Position numbers and translations under genes: made by a program
Source: Campylobacteraceae bacterium
GTDB taxonomy: Bacteria > Campylobacterota > Campylobacteria > Campylobacterales > Campylobacteraceae
DNA: 9,053 nt
Direction: 5' to 3'
NCBI GenBank assembly: GCA_031256525.1
Contig: JAIRQK010000059.1
Location: 1-9,053 of the forward strand
Part shown: positions 1 to 5,719 of the stretch, piece after piece
Position numbering within the stretch: position 1 is the first letter of the stretch
How the letters are laid out: the number at the start of each line of letters is the position of its first letter
Notes under the pieces: generated by a model
The model's database searches: none
The model's input: only the letters and a program-made list of their open reading frames with translations
Told to the model about the DNA's origin: nothing

Positions 1-1526
1 TCCATATATTCGCTCATATCGTATCTTTCAAAATAGACGCCAAGTTCATTTGCAAGTTGTTTTGCCACTTCTGTTTTTCCAACCCCTGTTGGACCAACAA
101 ATAAAAATACACCTATCGGCGAAAGTTCATTTCCAAGCCCTGCTCGTGAGCGTTTAATTGACTCTGTTACAATATCAATCGCCTCATTTTGTCCAAAAAC
201 TTTCTCTTTTATTTTTGATGCAAGATTTTTGAGTAACTTTTTATCATCGTTTGCAACTTTTAAGTTAGGTGTGTTTGTTATTTTCGAGAGAGTCTCTTTT
301 ATATCTTCAATTTTTACAATTTTTCTTTTTTTATCCATTAGGTGAAAAGAGGCACAAGTTTCATCAAGCAAATCGATAGCAGAATCAGGCAAAAATCTAT
401 CATTTATATATTTTTTTGCAAGTTCACTTGTTGTTTTTAGCACTTCATTATCAATCTTTACATTATGATATTTTTCGTATTTATCTTTTAGTCCGACCAA
501 TATTTCATAAGTGTTTTCAATGTTTGGTTCATTTATATCTATCGTTGCAAAACGACGAGATAGTGCTTTGTCTTTATTGAAATTATTTCTATACTCTTGA
601 TATGTAGTTGCACCGATACATCTTAATTTTCCAGAAGCAAGTGATGGTTTTAAAAGATTTGACAAATCGACCGAACTTCCACTTGTTGAACCAGCACCCA
701 CAATGGTATGTATCTCATCAATAAACAAAATCGCCCCATCTACATTTTCAAGCTCACTTACTATATTTTTCAATCTTTTTTCAAAATCTCCACGATATTT
801 TGTTCCAGCTAAAAGTGAGCCAATTTCAAGCGAATATATAGTCGCATTTTCTAAAATTTTCGGAACTTCCCTATTTGCTATCTTAAGTGCGAGTCCTTCG
901 ACTATAGCAGTTTTTCCGACACCACTCTCTCCAAGCAGCAAAGGATTGTTTTTCTTTCTTCTGCAAAGTATTTGAATAAGGCGATTAAGCTCATTTTCAC
1001 GACCAATTAACGGGTCAATCAGTCCATTTTTTGCTTGTGAAATTAGATTTGTACAAAATTCATTAAGCAACTCTTCACTCTCTTCTTCAAAATCAATTGA
1101 AGTGATAACCTCTATAACCGCATCTCTATCTATCCCTTTTCTTGCCAATAGATAAACGCTTAACGAATGTCTTTCGTTAAACAATGAAATAAGCATATCA
1201 GACACATTTGCTTCGTTTTTGTCTGCTTTTTGTATATGCAAAAACATACCTTCCAAAACTCTACTTAATGCTAAAGTTTCAGTTGGTTCATAATTTATCT
1301 CTTCGGGTATAATTTTCATATTTGTTCTAAAATGCTCTTCAAGCTCAACTTTAAATTGAGCAATATCATCGCTTGTTACATTTAATTGTCCTAAGATATG
1401 CAAAATTTCACTATTATCCAGTAGTGCATAAAAAAGATGCTCAATCGTAAAAAACTCATGACGATTTTGCTTTATGTAAGTTATCGCATTACTAAAAACA
1501 TTGTTTAACTCTTGACTTAATATCAT
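1..1526 (-). CDS. clpA: ATP-dependent Clp protease ATP-binding subunit ClpA (5' part; C-terminus beyond window)
   Basis: AAA+ unfoldase that feeds proteins to the ClpP peptidase in the cytosol; with ClpS it degrades N-degron substrates. The frame is open from an ATG at 1526 to the left edge (508 codons plus 2 bases), with no frameshift. Visible in order: a helical N-domain (about 1-140), DPLIGRE entering the first AAA+ module, Walker A GESGVGKT (199-206), pore loop GTKYRGDFE (241-249), Walker B ILFIDE (266-271), arginine-finger region ALSRRF (R324, R325), and the second-module Walker A GPTGVGKT (478-485). The second Walker B, sensor and ClpP-docking loop lie outside the window. The lack of a long coiled-coil middle domain between modules, together with the adjacent clpS, argues for ClpA over ClpB. 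The start is one base after the clpS stop, with a purine-rich GAAGAGGAA just upstream inside clpS, so translation is probably coupled. Confidence 0.97.
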   Translation of the reverse strand, partial: MILSQELNNVFSNAITYIKQNRHEFFTIEHLFYALLDNSEILHILGQLNVTSDDIAQFKVELEEHFRTNMKIIPEEINYEPTETLALSRVLEGMFLHIQKADKNEANVSDMLISLFNERHSLSVYLLARKGIDRDAVIEVITSIDFEEESEELLNEFCTNLISQAKNGLIDPLIGRENELNRLIQILCRRKKNNPLLLGESGVGKTAIVEGLALKIANREVPKILENATIYSLEIGSLLAGTKYRGDFEKRLKNIVSELENVDGAILFIDEIHTIVGAGSTSGSSVDLSNLLKPSLASGKLRCIGATTYQEYRNNFNKDKALSRRFATIDINEPNIENTYEILVGLKDKYEKYHNVKIDNEVLKTTSELAKKYINDRFLPDSAIDLLDETCASFHLMDKKRKIVKIEDIKETLSKITNTPNLKVANDDKKLLKNLASKIKEKVFGQNEAIDIVTESIKRSRAGLGNELSPIGVFLFVGPTGVGKTEVAKQLANELGVYFERYDMSEYM

Positions 1527-1527
1527 A

Positions 1528-1839
1528 CTATTCCTCTTCAAAAACTGCTTTTAATGGGAAGTTATTCGCATATGCTAACGAATGAACTTGTGCTACTTTC
1601 ATCTCTGCTATCTCAAATGTATAAACACCGCATATTCCGCGACCTTCATGGTGGACTTTGAGCATTATCTCTACTGCACTTTTTGCATCGTGCGAAAAGA
1701 TAGTTGTCAACACTTCAACAACAAAATCCATACTCGTAAAGTCATCATTTAAAAGCAAAACTTTATAATTTTTTGGCAATTTCACATTAGTGTTAACTTT
1801 TTCTACTATGTCTATTTTTATAGCCAAACTAACTCTCAC
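1528..1839 (-). CDS. clpS: ATP-dependent Clp protease adaptor ClpS
   Basis: Small cytosolic adaptor that binds proteins with bulky hydrophobic N-terminal residues and hands them to the ClpA N-domain. At 103 residues it has the usual family size. The core is clear: LLLNDDFTSM (28-37) carries the Asn-Asp pair (N31, D32) that contacts the substrate alpha-amino group, and HHEGRG (63-68) supplies the conserved pocket histidine. The longest frame starts with GTG at 1839, forming a GTGA overlap with the tlpA stop. A TTG at 1827 (residue 5) is a rival start, because GAGAG at 1833-1837 lies five bases before it; that would give 99 residues. The gene sits between tlpA and clpA, one base from clpA, so the three are probably co-transcribed and the adaptor is made together with its unfoldase. 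Confidence 0.96.
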   Translation of the reverse strand: MRVSLAIKIDIVEKVNTNVKLPKNYKVLLLNDDFTSMDFVVEVLTTIFSHDAKSAVEIMLKVHHEGRGICGVYTFEIAEMKVAQVHSLAYANNFPLKAVFEEE

Positions 1840-2432
1840 TCTTTATTGATAATTTTTTCGATATCAGCCATTATAAGCTCAGTACCAACATCACCAATAT
1901 AAAATTTTGTACCAGAACTTCCTTCCCATTTATCTGTTACAGTCTCATATTTTCCTCTGTTTAGCACTACTTTAAAAGGCAAAGATATCATTCTCTCATA
2001 ATCAATATCGTGCAAAATTGTATCAACCAAAGCCTTGTTGTTTGACGAGTTTGCAGCTATAAAATAGTAAGCGTTATATGGTTTTTGAAACTTTTCAATG
2101 ATATATTCACTGCTTACATTTTCAAAATAGCTAAGTCCAACAAGAATAAGCCTATCATTATGGTCAAGCTGCATCTTCATAAGTGCCGGGGCTTCCCTTT
2201 TGCAAGGCTCACAAAATGTTCCAAAAATATCAAATATTATGATTTTATCCTCATCGTTATCAATTACAATTCCGTTTTCAACTCTCTTGAATGTAATTTT
2301 CTTGCCTTGTGTTGAAACAAGCTCTACCTTCTCCCCAACATTTAAAATTGTTGGTTTTTCTATAACATCACCTTCATTTGAACAACCAAAAAAGACAAAA
2401 AGTGTCAAAACGGATAGCAAAATTTTTTTCAT
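1836..2432 (-). CDS. TlpA-like thioredoxin-fold lipoprotein
   Basis: A 198-residue thiol-disulfide oxidoreductase of the TlpA/ResA type, probably facing the periplasm. The first 16 residues are a short Lys-Lys charged start plus a hydrophobic stretch ending VFFGC, which reads as a lipoprotein signal with Cys17 as the lipidated residue; the -3 and -2 phenylalanines are looser than the classic lipobox. The redox site is CEPC (74-77) in the FGTFCEPCKRE context, and LP at 151-152 is the likely cis-proline. CEPC differs from the commoner CxPC variants CPPC and CGPC, so the redox partner cannot be guessed. From memory, C. jejuni has a thioredoxin-like gene at this same place before clpS. ATG at 2432 is preceded by AAGGAA (2443-2448), ten bases upstream. 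It is the first gene after the divergent Fic module and overlaps clpS by four bases. Confidence 0.9.
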   Translation of the reverse strand: MKKILLSVLTLFVFFGCSNEGDVIEKPTILNVGEKVELVSTQGKKITFKRVENGIVIDNDEDKIIIFDIFGTFCEPCKREAPALMKMQLDHNDRLILVGLSYFENVSSEYIIEKFQKPYNAYYFIAANSSNNKALVDTILHDIDYERMISLPFKVVLNRGKYETVTDKWEGSSGTKFYIGDVGTELIMADIEKIINKE

Positions 2433-2466
2433 ATATCTATAATTCCTTAACTATTTTTTATTCGTT

Positions 2467-2472
2467 AGTATA
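2467..2472 (-). promoter_or_regulatory. Possible -10 box for the tlpA-clpS-clpA operon
   Basis: On the minus strand this reads TATACT, about 35 bases before the tlpA ATG, in a very AT-rich stretch. No convincing -35 box is seen at 16-18 bases, which is common for Campylobacterota sigma-70 promoters. It is proposed because tlpA is now divergent from the Fic module and separated from smpB, so it needs a start point within 2433-2675. AT richness makes chance matches likely. Confidence 0.3.
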
Positions 2473-2576
2473 TCTTATTTTCATTTTCAATAGTAACAAA
2501 AATATAAAAAATAATATTCATTGTTTTATGAAGATATAAGAGTGGGACTATTTTACACAATTTTAATTATCATTTA

Positions 2577-2584
2577 TGTGCACA
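2577..2584. promoter_or_regulatory. Short perfect palindrome in the divergent intergenic region
   Basis: TGTGCACA is a perfect 8-base palindrome about 42 bases upstream of the putative TATAAT of the Fic operon. Toxin-antitoxin operons are often self-repressed at short palindromes, but this one lies upstream of the promoter core and has no second copy that I could see. Operator status is a guess. Confidence 0.15.
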
Positions 2585-2625
2585 CCTATCGACAAAGATA
2601 AAACACACTTTAACATTATTTTAGA

Positions 2626-2631
2626 TATAAT
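2626..2631 (+). promoter_or_regulatory. Probable -10 box of the FicTA operon
   Basis: A perfect TATAAT stands 45 bases before the antitoxin ATG, preceded by a T-rich tract (ATTATTTTAGA). There is no clear -35 box, as is usual in this phylum. AAGGAG at 2662-2667, eight bases before the ATG, is the best Shine-Dalgarno sequence in the window and suggests strong translation of the antitoxin. Confidence 0.45.
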
Positions 2632-2675
2632 ATACTTATATATAAATATAAATTCTGTGTAAAGGAGATAAGAAG

Positions 2676-2930
2676 ATGGAAATTTATCAACCAAAAAATA
2701 GGGAAGAGAGCTTGGCTATTTTAGAGGAATATAAAAACCAACTAACTCAAGAACAATACCGAAACATAAAAGAAACTGTATGTAGTTTTGCTATTGAAAG
2801 TATGTTTGCAGATAGGGAAGATATTGAAAATTGCATAAAAATTGCAACAGGTCAAGCAACAGTTGAAGAGATAAGTGAGCAAATGCTTGAAAGACTTAAA
2901 CAAGAACAATTAAATAAAAAAGTGTCATAG
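2676..2930 (+). CDS. VbhA-like antitoxin of a Fic toxin-antitoxin pair
   Basis: An 84-residue, highly charged, helical protein directly before the Fic gene (five-base gap). In class I Fic systems the antitoxin inserts an inhibitory helix with the motif [S/T]xxxE[G/N]; its Glu pairs with the last Arg of the Fic motif and blocks productive ATP binding. Here the matching helix is SFAIES (37-42) with E41 as the inhibitory Glu. The last position is Ser instead of the usual Gly or Asn. The following part (about 49-80, including ATGQATVEEI and ERLKQEQ) aligns by eye with the C-terminal half of Bartonella VbhA as I remember it (VVGELETSDVI, ERIKREE), which supports the Antitoxin_VbhA family. The first 30 residues are longer than in VbhA. 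The ATG at 2676 has an excellent SD (AAGGAG at 2662-2667), unlike the toxin, which would favour antitoxin excess. Confidence 0.85.
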   Translation: MEIYQPKNREESLAILEEYKNQLTQEQYRNIKETVCSFAIESMFADREDIENCIKIATGQATVEEISEQMLERLKQEQLNKKVS

Positions 2931-2935
2931 TTAAT

Positions 2936-3724
2936 ATGGGGTCAATGTATACCGATAAACTTTTGGCAAATAACCTATTGGGTATAACAGGCAAAGATGA
3001 TGAAGCATTAAACAAGCTCTTTAAAGAAGAGAGAAAATTCTCACTGATAGTTTATAAGGAGATAGAAGCCTTTGGCATTAAAGGCAATTTTGATTATGAA
3101 CATCTAAAAAAAATTCATAAAGAGTTGTTCAAAAGAGTATATTCAATAGCTGGACAAGATAGAGTTGATTTGGGTTTTAAAAATATTAGTTTTGGAAAAG
3201 TTGCTCCTGATGGAGAACTTTGCACATTTCAAGATGGAAAAACTTTAAAAGAGAGTGCAAAAACAATATTTAATGATTTAAAAAAAGATAACTATTTGAA
3301 AGATTTAAATTTTGATGAGTTTACAAATAGAGGTGCTGAGTTTTTTATAAAACTTAATACTTTGCACCCATTCATAGAAGGTAATGGCAGAACACAAAGA
3401 CTTTTTATGACACAGCTCTCAAAAGAGGCAGGTTATAATTTAAGTTTTGAAAATGTAAGTGATAATGATATGGCTCTTGCCTCCTCATTTGCAATGTTTG
3501 GAAATAAAAGACAATTTAAGGAGATGTTTAAAGCGTGTTGTTCTCCATTAGATAAGGAACAGAGCAAAGAGCAAGATACAACAACAAACAATATCTCACA
3601 AAACAATACTAAAACACAAACTACAAGTTTAATATCACAAAGATTAGCTGCTTGTAAAGAGCAACAAAACAGTATCAAACAAGATAAAGAGAATAAAAAT
3701 AAGAGTAGAGGTATGAGAAGATAG
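2936..3724 (+). CDS. fic: Fic-domain AMP-transferase toxin (FicT, VbhT-like)
   Basis: Fic enzymes transfer AMP (sometimes another nucleotide moiety) from ATP to hydroxyl side chains of target proteins; characterised bacterial FicT toxins such as VbhT AMPylate GyrB and ParE and stop growth. The catalytic loop is complete: HPFIEGNGRTQR (144-155) matches HxFx[D/E]GNGRxxR, with catalytic H144, Mg-binding E148 and R155, the residue that the antitoxin Glu should contact. IAGQDRVDL (71-79) is the usual [W/I]AGxxR segment, and ISFGKVAP (84-91) fits the target-docking flap. The Fic core ends near residue 200. Residues 205-262 form a Gln/Asn/Lys/Thr-rich, probably disordered tail of unknown role. ATG at 2936 lacks an SD and probably relies on coupling to the antitoxin five bases upstream; ATG at 2945 is a possible alternative. 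No inactivating change is visible, so the toxin is predicted active when free of antitoxin. The cellular target is inferred only from the family. Confidence 0.93.
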   Translation: MGSMYTDKLLANNLLGITGKDDEALNKLFKEERKFSLIVYKEIEAFGIKGNFDYEHLKKIHKELFKRVYSIAGQDRVDLGFKNISFGKVAPDGELCTFQDGKTLKESAKTIFNDLKKDNYLKDLNFDEFTNRGAEFFIKLNTLHPFIEGNGRTQRLFMTQLSKEAGYNLSFENVSDNDMALASSFAMFGNKRQFKEMFKACCSPLDKEQSKEQDTTTNNISQNNTKTQTTSLISQRLAACKEQQNSIKQDKENKNKSRGMRR

Positions 3725-3793
3725 GGAAATATTTAGAAAAATAGTTTGGTTAGTGTTGAAAAGTAGAAAATGGCAAGGAAAAGAGGGAAAAAA

Positions 3794-3889
3794 ATGCAGG
3801 AAAATAAAGATTTTGAATATAGTGATGAGGATATAAAAAATAAATTTGAAAAAGCATAGAGAGATTATTTAGAAAAAAATAGAATATAA
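3794..3889 (+). pseudogene. Remnant mini-ORF interrupted by a stop codon
   Basis: ATG at 3794 has a good SD-like AGAGGG upstream and opens a 21-codon frame ending in TAG (3857-3859). The same frame continues for nine more sensible codons (RDYLEKNRI) to a TAA at 3887-3889. Read through, it is a charged, helix-prone 30-residue peptide that includes FEYSDED and KNKFEKA. I do not recognise it. The good SD followed by an early nonsense codon suggests a decayed small gene between fic and the next ORF. A genuine 21-residue peptide, or pure chance in AT-rich DNA, cannot be excluded. Confidence 0.35.
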
Positions 3890-3890
3890 C

Positions 3891-3907
3891 TTCACACAAA
3901 ATGTGAA
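3891..3907. repeat. Short inverted repeat before the 111-residue ORF
   Basis: TTCACA (3891-3896) and TGTGAA (3902-3907) form a perfect 6-base inverted repeat around CAAAA, 12 bases before the ATG at 3920. There is no T-run after it, so it is a poor terminator in either direction. It could be a small operator or part of a 5' leader hairpin for the following gene, which otherwise has no SD. Confidence 0.35.
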
Positions 3908-3919
3908 AACAGCAATACA

Positions 3920-4255
3920 ATGAAAAAACCTGAAAACAAAGATTTAATAATACTAAATGAAGAAGCTATTATTGCTGATGGATATGATGTTGTAGAGTAT
4001 CAAAGAATAGTTGATGAGATATTTGCTGAACGTGGTTGCTATAAAGATGAAGAAGGAATGTATTGTGGTGAATGGGCAAAAGTAGGTGGAGCTGCTAATG
4101 CTTTAGCAGATGACCAAGAGTGGTTTAAATTAAGGCATATCAAAAAATGGGTAGGCTACTCTCTTGATAAAAGCACAGGTAAATACTATTATAGTGGTGA
4201 TATGATTAAGTCTATATTGAAATATGAGCCCGAAAGACAAGCGGAGCTTTTATAG
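3920..4255 (+). CDS. Hypothetical protein, upstream neighbour of a VapD remnant
   Basis: A 111-residue protein that I do not recognise. It is soluble, with no signal peptide or membrane segment. It starts acidic (ENKDLIILNEEAII) and has a central part with two Cys (40 and 49) in GCYKDEE and MYCGEW. Its C-terminal half is rich in Trp and Tyr (EWFKLRHIKKWVGY, KYYYSGD). The composition looks like a real folded protein, not a random frame. No SD precedes ATG at 3920. It sits immediately before the VapD-like fragment and in the same frame, separated by a single TAG. By position it could be the partner (for example an antitoxin) of that VapD, but there is no motif to prove it. A decayed or truncated gene is also possible. 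Confidence 0.6.
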   Translation: MKKPENKDLIILNEEAIIADGYDVVEYQRIVDEIFAERGCYKDEEGMYCGEWAKVGGAANALADDQEWFKLRHIKKWVGYSLDKSTGKYYYSGDMIKSILKYEPERQAELL

Positions 4256-4474
4256 TGGAAGAAGATAAAAAAACAGTTAAGAGCTATTAATTTTGATTTA
4301 AATACAAAAAAGCTCAAAGACTTTTATGGTGATAATATATCTCAAGCATATAGTGATGTAAGAAAGTTTATGAAAAAGAATGGTTTTGAACATAGGCAAG
4401 GTAGTGGGTATATCTCTAAAGAGGCTATGGATGATAACGATACAGAGCGTTTGAATAACAAGATATTTGAATAG
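4256..4474 (+). pseudogene. vapD: VapD-like endoribonuclease remnant (start codon lost, C-terminus missing)
   Basis: VapD proteins are small ferredoxin-fold ribonucleases related to Cas2 and found in toxin-antitoxin loci. This frame gives 72 codons with the VapD N-terminal pattern: LRAINFDL (8-15) with the conserved Asp of the first strand, AYSDVRKFM (31-39), then GFEHRQGSGYIS (43-54), which is the family signature around QGS.Y. The frame directly follows the TAG of the preceding ORF and contains no ATG, GTG or TTG before the signature. ATA at 4265 stands where the Met of a normal VapD start would be expected, suggesting an ATG-to-ATA loss. It ends at TAG 4472-4474, well short of the usual 90 or more residues, so the last helix and strand are missing. 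It is therefore called a non-functional relic. Translation by readthrough of the upstream TAG, or from ATA, is possible but unlikely. Confidence 0.7.
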
Positions 4475-4488
4475 AGGATTTATTTACC

Positions 4489-4944
4489 CTATATAAACTT
4501 CTTGATGGCGGCACGGGCTTCTCTGTCCGCCTCTTTTCTTTTTATGGTCTCTCTTTTATCATGCAGAGTTTTACCTTTAGCAAGTGCAACTTCTGCTTTT
4601 AGTCTGTTTTGATTGTTAAAATAGAGGCTTAAAACTACAATAGAAAGACCATCTTGCATAACTTTTCCAAAAAGTTTATCAATCTGCTTTCTATGAAGTA
4701 AAAGTTTTCTATCTCTTCTCTCGTTTGGTTTAAAATAGGGATTTGTGCTATCGAGATATGATACATGTGCTCCAAGCAAAAACGCTTCATTCTTGATTAT
4801 GCGAACATAGGAGTCTTTCAAGTTCACGCGTCCAAGTCTTATGGCTTTTACTTCGCTTCCCTTTAACTCAATCCCCGCTTCAAACTTTTCCAAAATTTCA
4901 AAATCATAAAACGCTTTTTTGTTTCTTTCTACAACTTCACCCAT
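4489..4944 (-). CDS. smpB: SsrA-binding protein SmpB
   Basis: Cytosolic RNA-binding protein that carries tmRNA (SsrA) to stalled ribosomes for trans-translation; tagged products go to Clp and other proteases. At 151 residues it is full length. Hallmarks: [10 protein letters not shown] (8-17), [11 protein letters not shown] (26-36) of the beta-barrel, [17 protein letters not shown] (68-84), and a complete C-terminal tail, GKTLHDKRE (124-132) then [10 protein letters not shown] (135-144), the part that mimics mRNA in the decoding site. ATG at 4944 overlaps the end of ispE by eight bases; GAGG lies nine bases upstream. It is the last gene of the uvrD-truB-ispE-smpB run. Only 14 bases separate its stop from the stop of the convergent VapD remnant, and no hairpin terminator is visible there. 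The ssrA gene itself is not in this window. Confidence 0.98.
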   Translation of the reverse strand: MGEVVERNKKAFYDFEILEKFEAGIELKGSEVKAIRLGRVNLKDSYVRIIKNEAFLLGAHVSYLDSTNPYFKPNERRDRKLLLHRKQIDKLFGKVMQDGLSIVVLSLYFNNQNRLKAEVALAKGKTLHDKRETIKRKEADREARAAIKKFI

Positions 4945-5719
4945 TCTTCACAGCCTCAAAAAATGTACTTCCGCTTCCGCTTAAATACATCTCTTCCTTC
5001 ATATATTTTTTTATTTGCGGATAACATACCAATAAAGGGTTTAAAAGGTCATTAAGCGTTTTTGCATCAAAGCTCTTTAAAAGCTCATTTGTAGTTTTTT
5101 TCATCATATCATTTGCCAATTTAATATCTATTTTGTCAAAAAAATGCTCCCTAAATGCACTATAAACTTTTGATGTATTAGCGTGAATATCAACAAAATT
5201 TAGCTTAAATTCCACCTCATCATCGCTAAATTCTTCGATTTTTTCTCCAATACCGCTCACATTTGCACTTTTGTATTTTGAGATAAAAAAATTGACATCA
5301 GCTCCAATTTTTTCGCCTATTGCGTAAAAATCTTTTTGTTTGAGTTTCAAATTTAGCAGCTCATCAACTGCCAAAAGAAAAGTTGCTGCGTTTGAGCTAC
5401 CTCCACCAAGACCAGCTCCTGTTGGGATATTTTTATTTACTTTTAAAAGATAGTCGCTAAAAAAACTCTCAATTTTTCTATCTTTTGCATATTCACACAA
5501 ATATTTATATGCTTTAAAAATGGTGTTATTTTCTAACTTGCAGTCAAAATTTCCAACCATTTCAAAGCCACTTTTTTGCTTATCTTTTTTTTCAAAAATT
5601 ATCTCATCAAAAAGTTTGTCATACCTAATAAAGCGTGAATTTATAAGATGATAATTATCTCTTTTTCCTACAACTTTTAAAAAAATATTTAATTTTGCTG
5701 GTGATTTGAATGTTAACAC
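4937..5719 (-). CDS. ispE: 4-diphosphocytidyl-2-C-methyl-D-erythritol kinase IspE
   Basis: GHMP-family kinase that phosphorylates CDP-ME to CDP-ME 2-phosphate in the MEP pathway of isoprenoid precursor synthesis. At 260 residues it is slightly shorter than E. coli IspE, which is normal for this phylum. Seen: [11 protein letters not shown] (6-16) with catalytic K9, YHLINS (23-28) of the substrate site, the ATP phosphate-binding loop [15 protein letters not shown] (98-112), catalytic Asp D141 in GADVNFF (139-145; GADVPFF is commoner), and the C-terminal GHMP motif LSGSGSTFF (246-254). The start is GTG at 5719, overlapping the truB stop by seven bases, and the 3' end overlaps smpB by eight. No csrA gene lies between it and truB. 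Confidence 0.97.
   Translation of the reverse strand: MLTFKSPAKLNIFLKVVGKRDNYHLINSRFIRYDKLFDEIIFEKKDKQKSGFEMVGNFDCKLENNTIFKAYKYLCEYAKDRKIESFFSDYLLKVNKNIPTGAGLGGGSSNAATFLLAVDELLNLKLKQKDFYAIGEKIGADVNFFISKYKSANVSGIGEKIEEFSDDEVEFKLNFVDIHANTSKVYSAFREHFFDKIDIKLANDMMKKTTNELLKSFDAKTLNDLLNPLLVCYPQIKKYMKEEMYLSGSGSTFFEAVKNG

Noticed and set aside
703..975. Plus-strand open frame of 90 codons inside clpA
   Set aside because: It is antisense to the Walker A/B region of clpA, has no SD and a Ser/Phe/Pro-rich composition typical of the complement of a real gene.
2085..2442. Two overlapping plus-strand frames over tlpA
   Set aside because: Both are antisense to the TlpA-like gene, which has a lipoprotein signal and CEPC motif; neither has family features.
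3626..3667. SQRL segment in the Fic tail as a built-in inhibitory helix (class III Fic)
   Set aside because: The essential Glu of [S/T]xxxE[G/N] is missing (SQRLAA), and a separate antitoxin gene is present upstream.
3433..3678. Minus-strand frame over the 3' part of fic
   Set aside because: It is the Cys/Leu-rich shadow of the polar Fic tail and C-terminal helices; no SD and no recognisable motif.
3857..4255. Stop-codon reassignment (TAG or TAA read as sense) to explain the in-phase chain of frames
   Set aside because: The housekeeping genes here end normally at TAG and TAA, and the VapD frame also lacks its C-terminal part, so decay explains it better.
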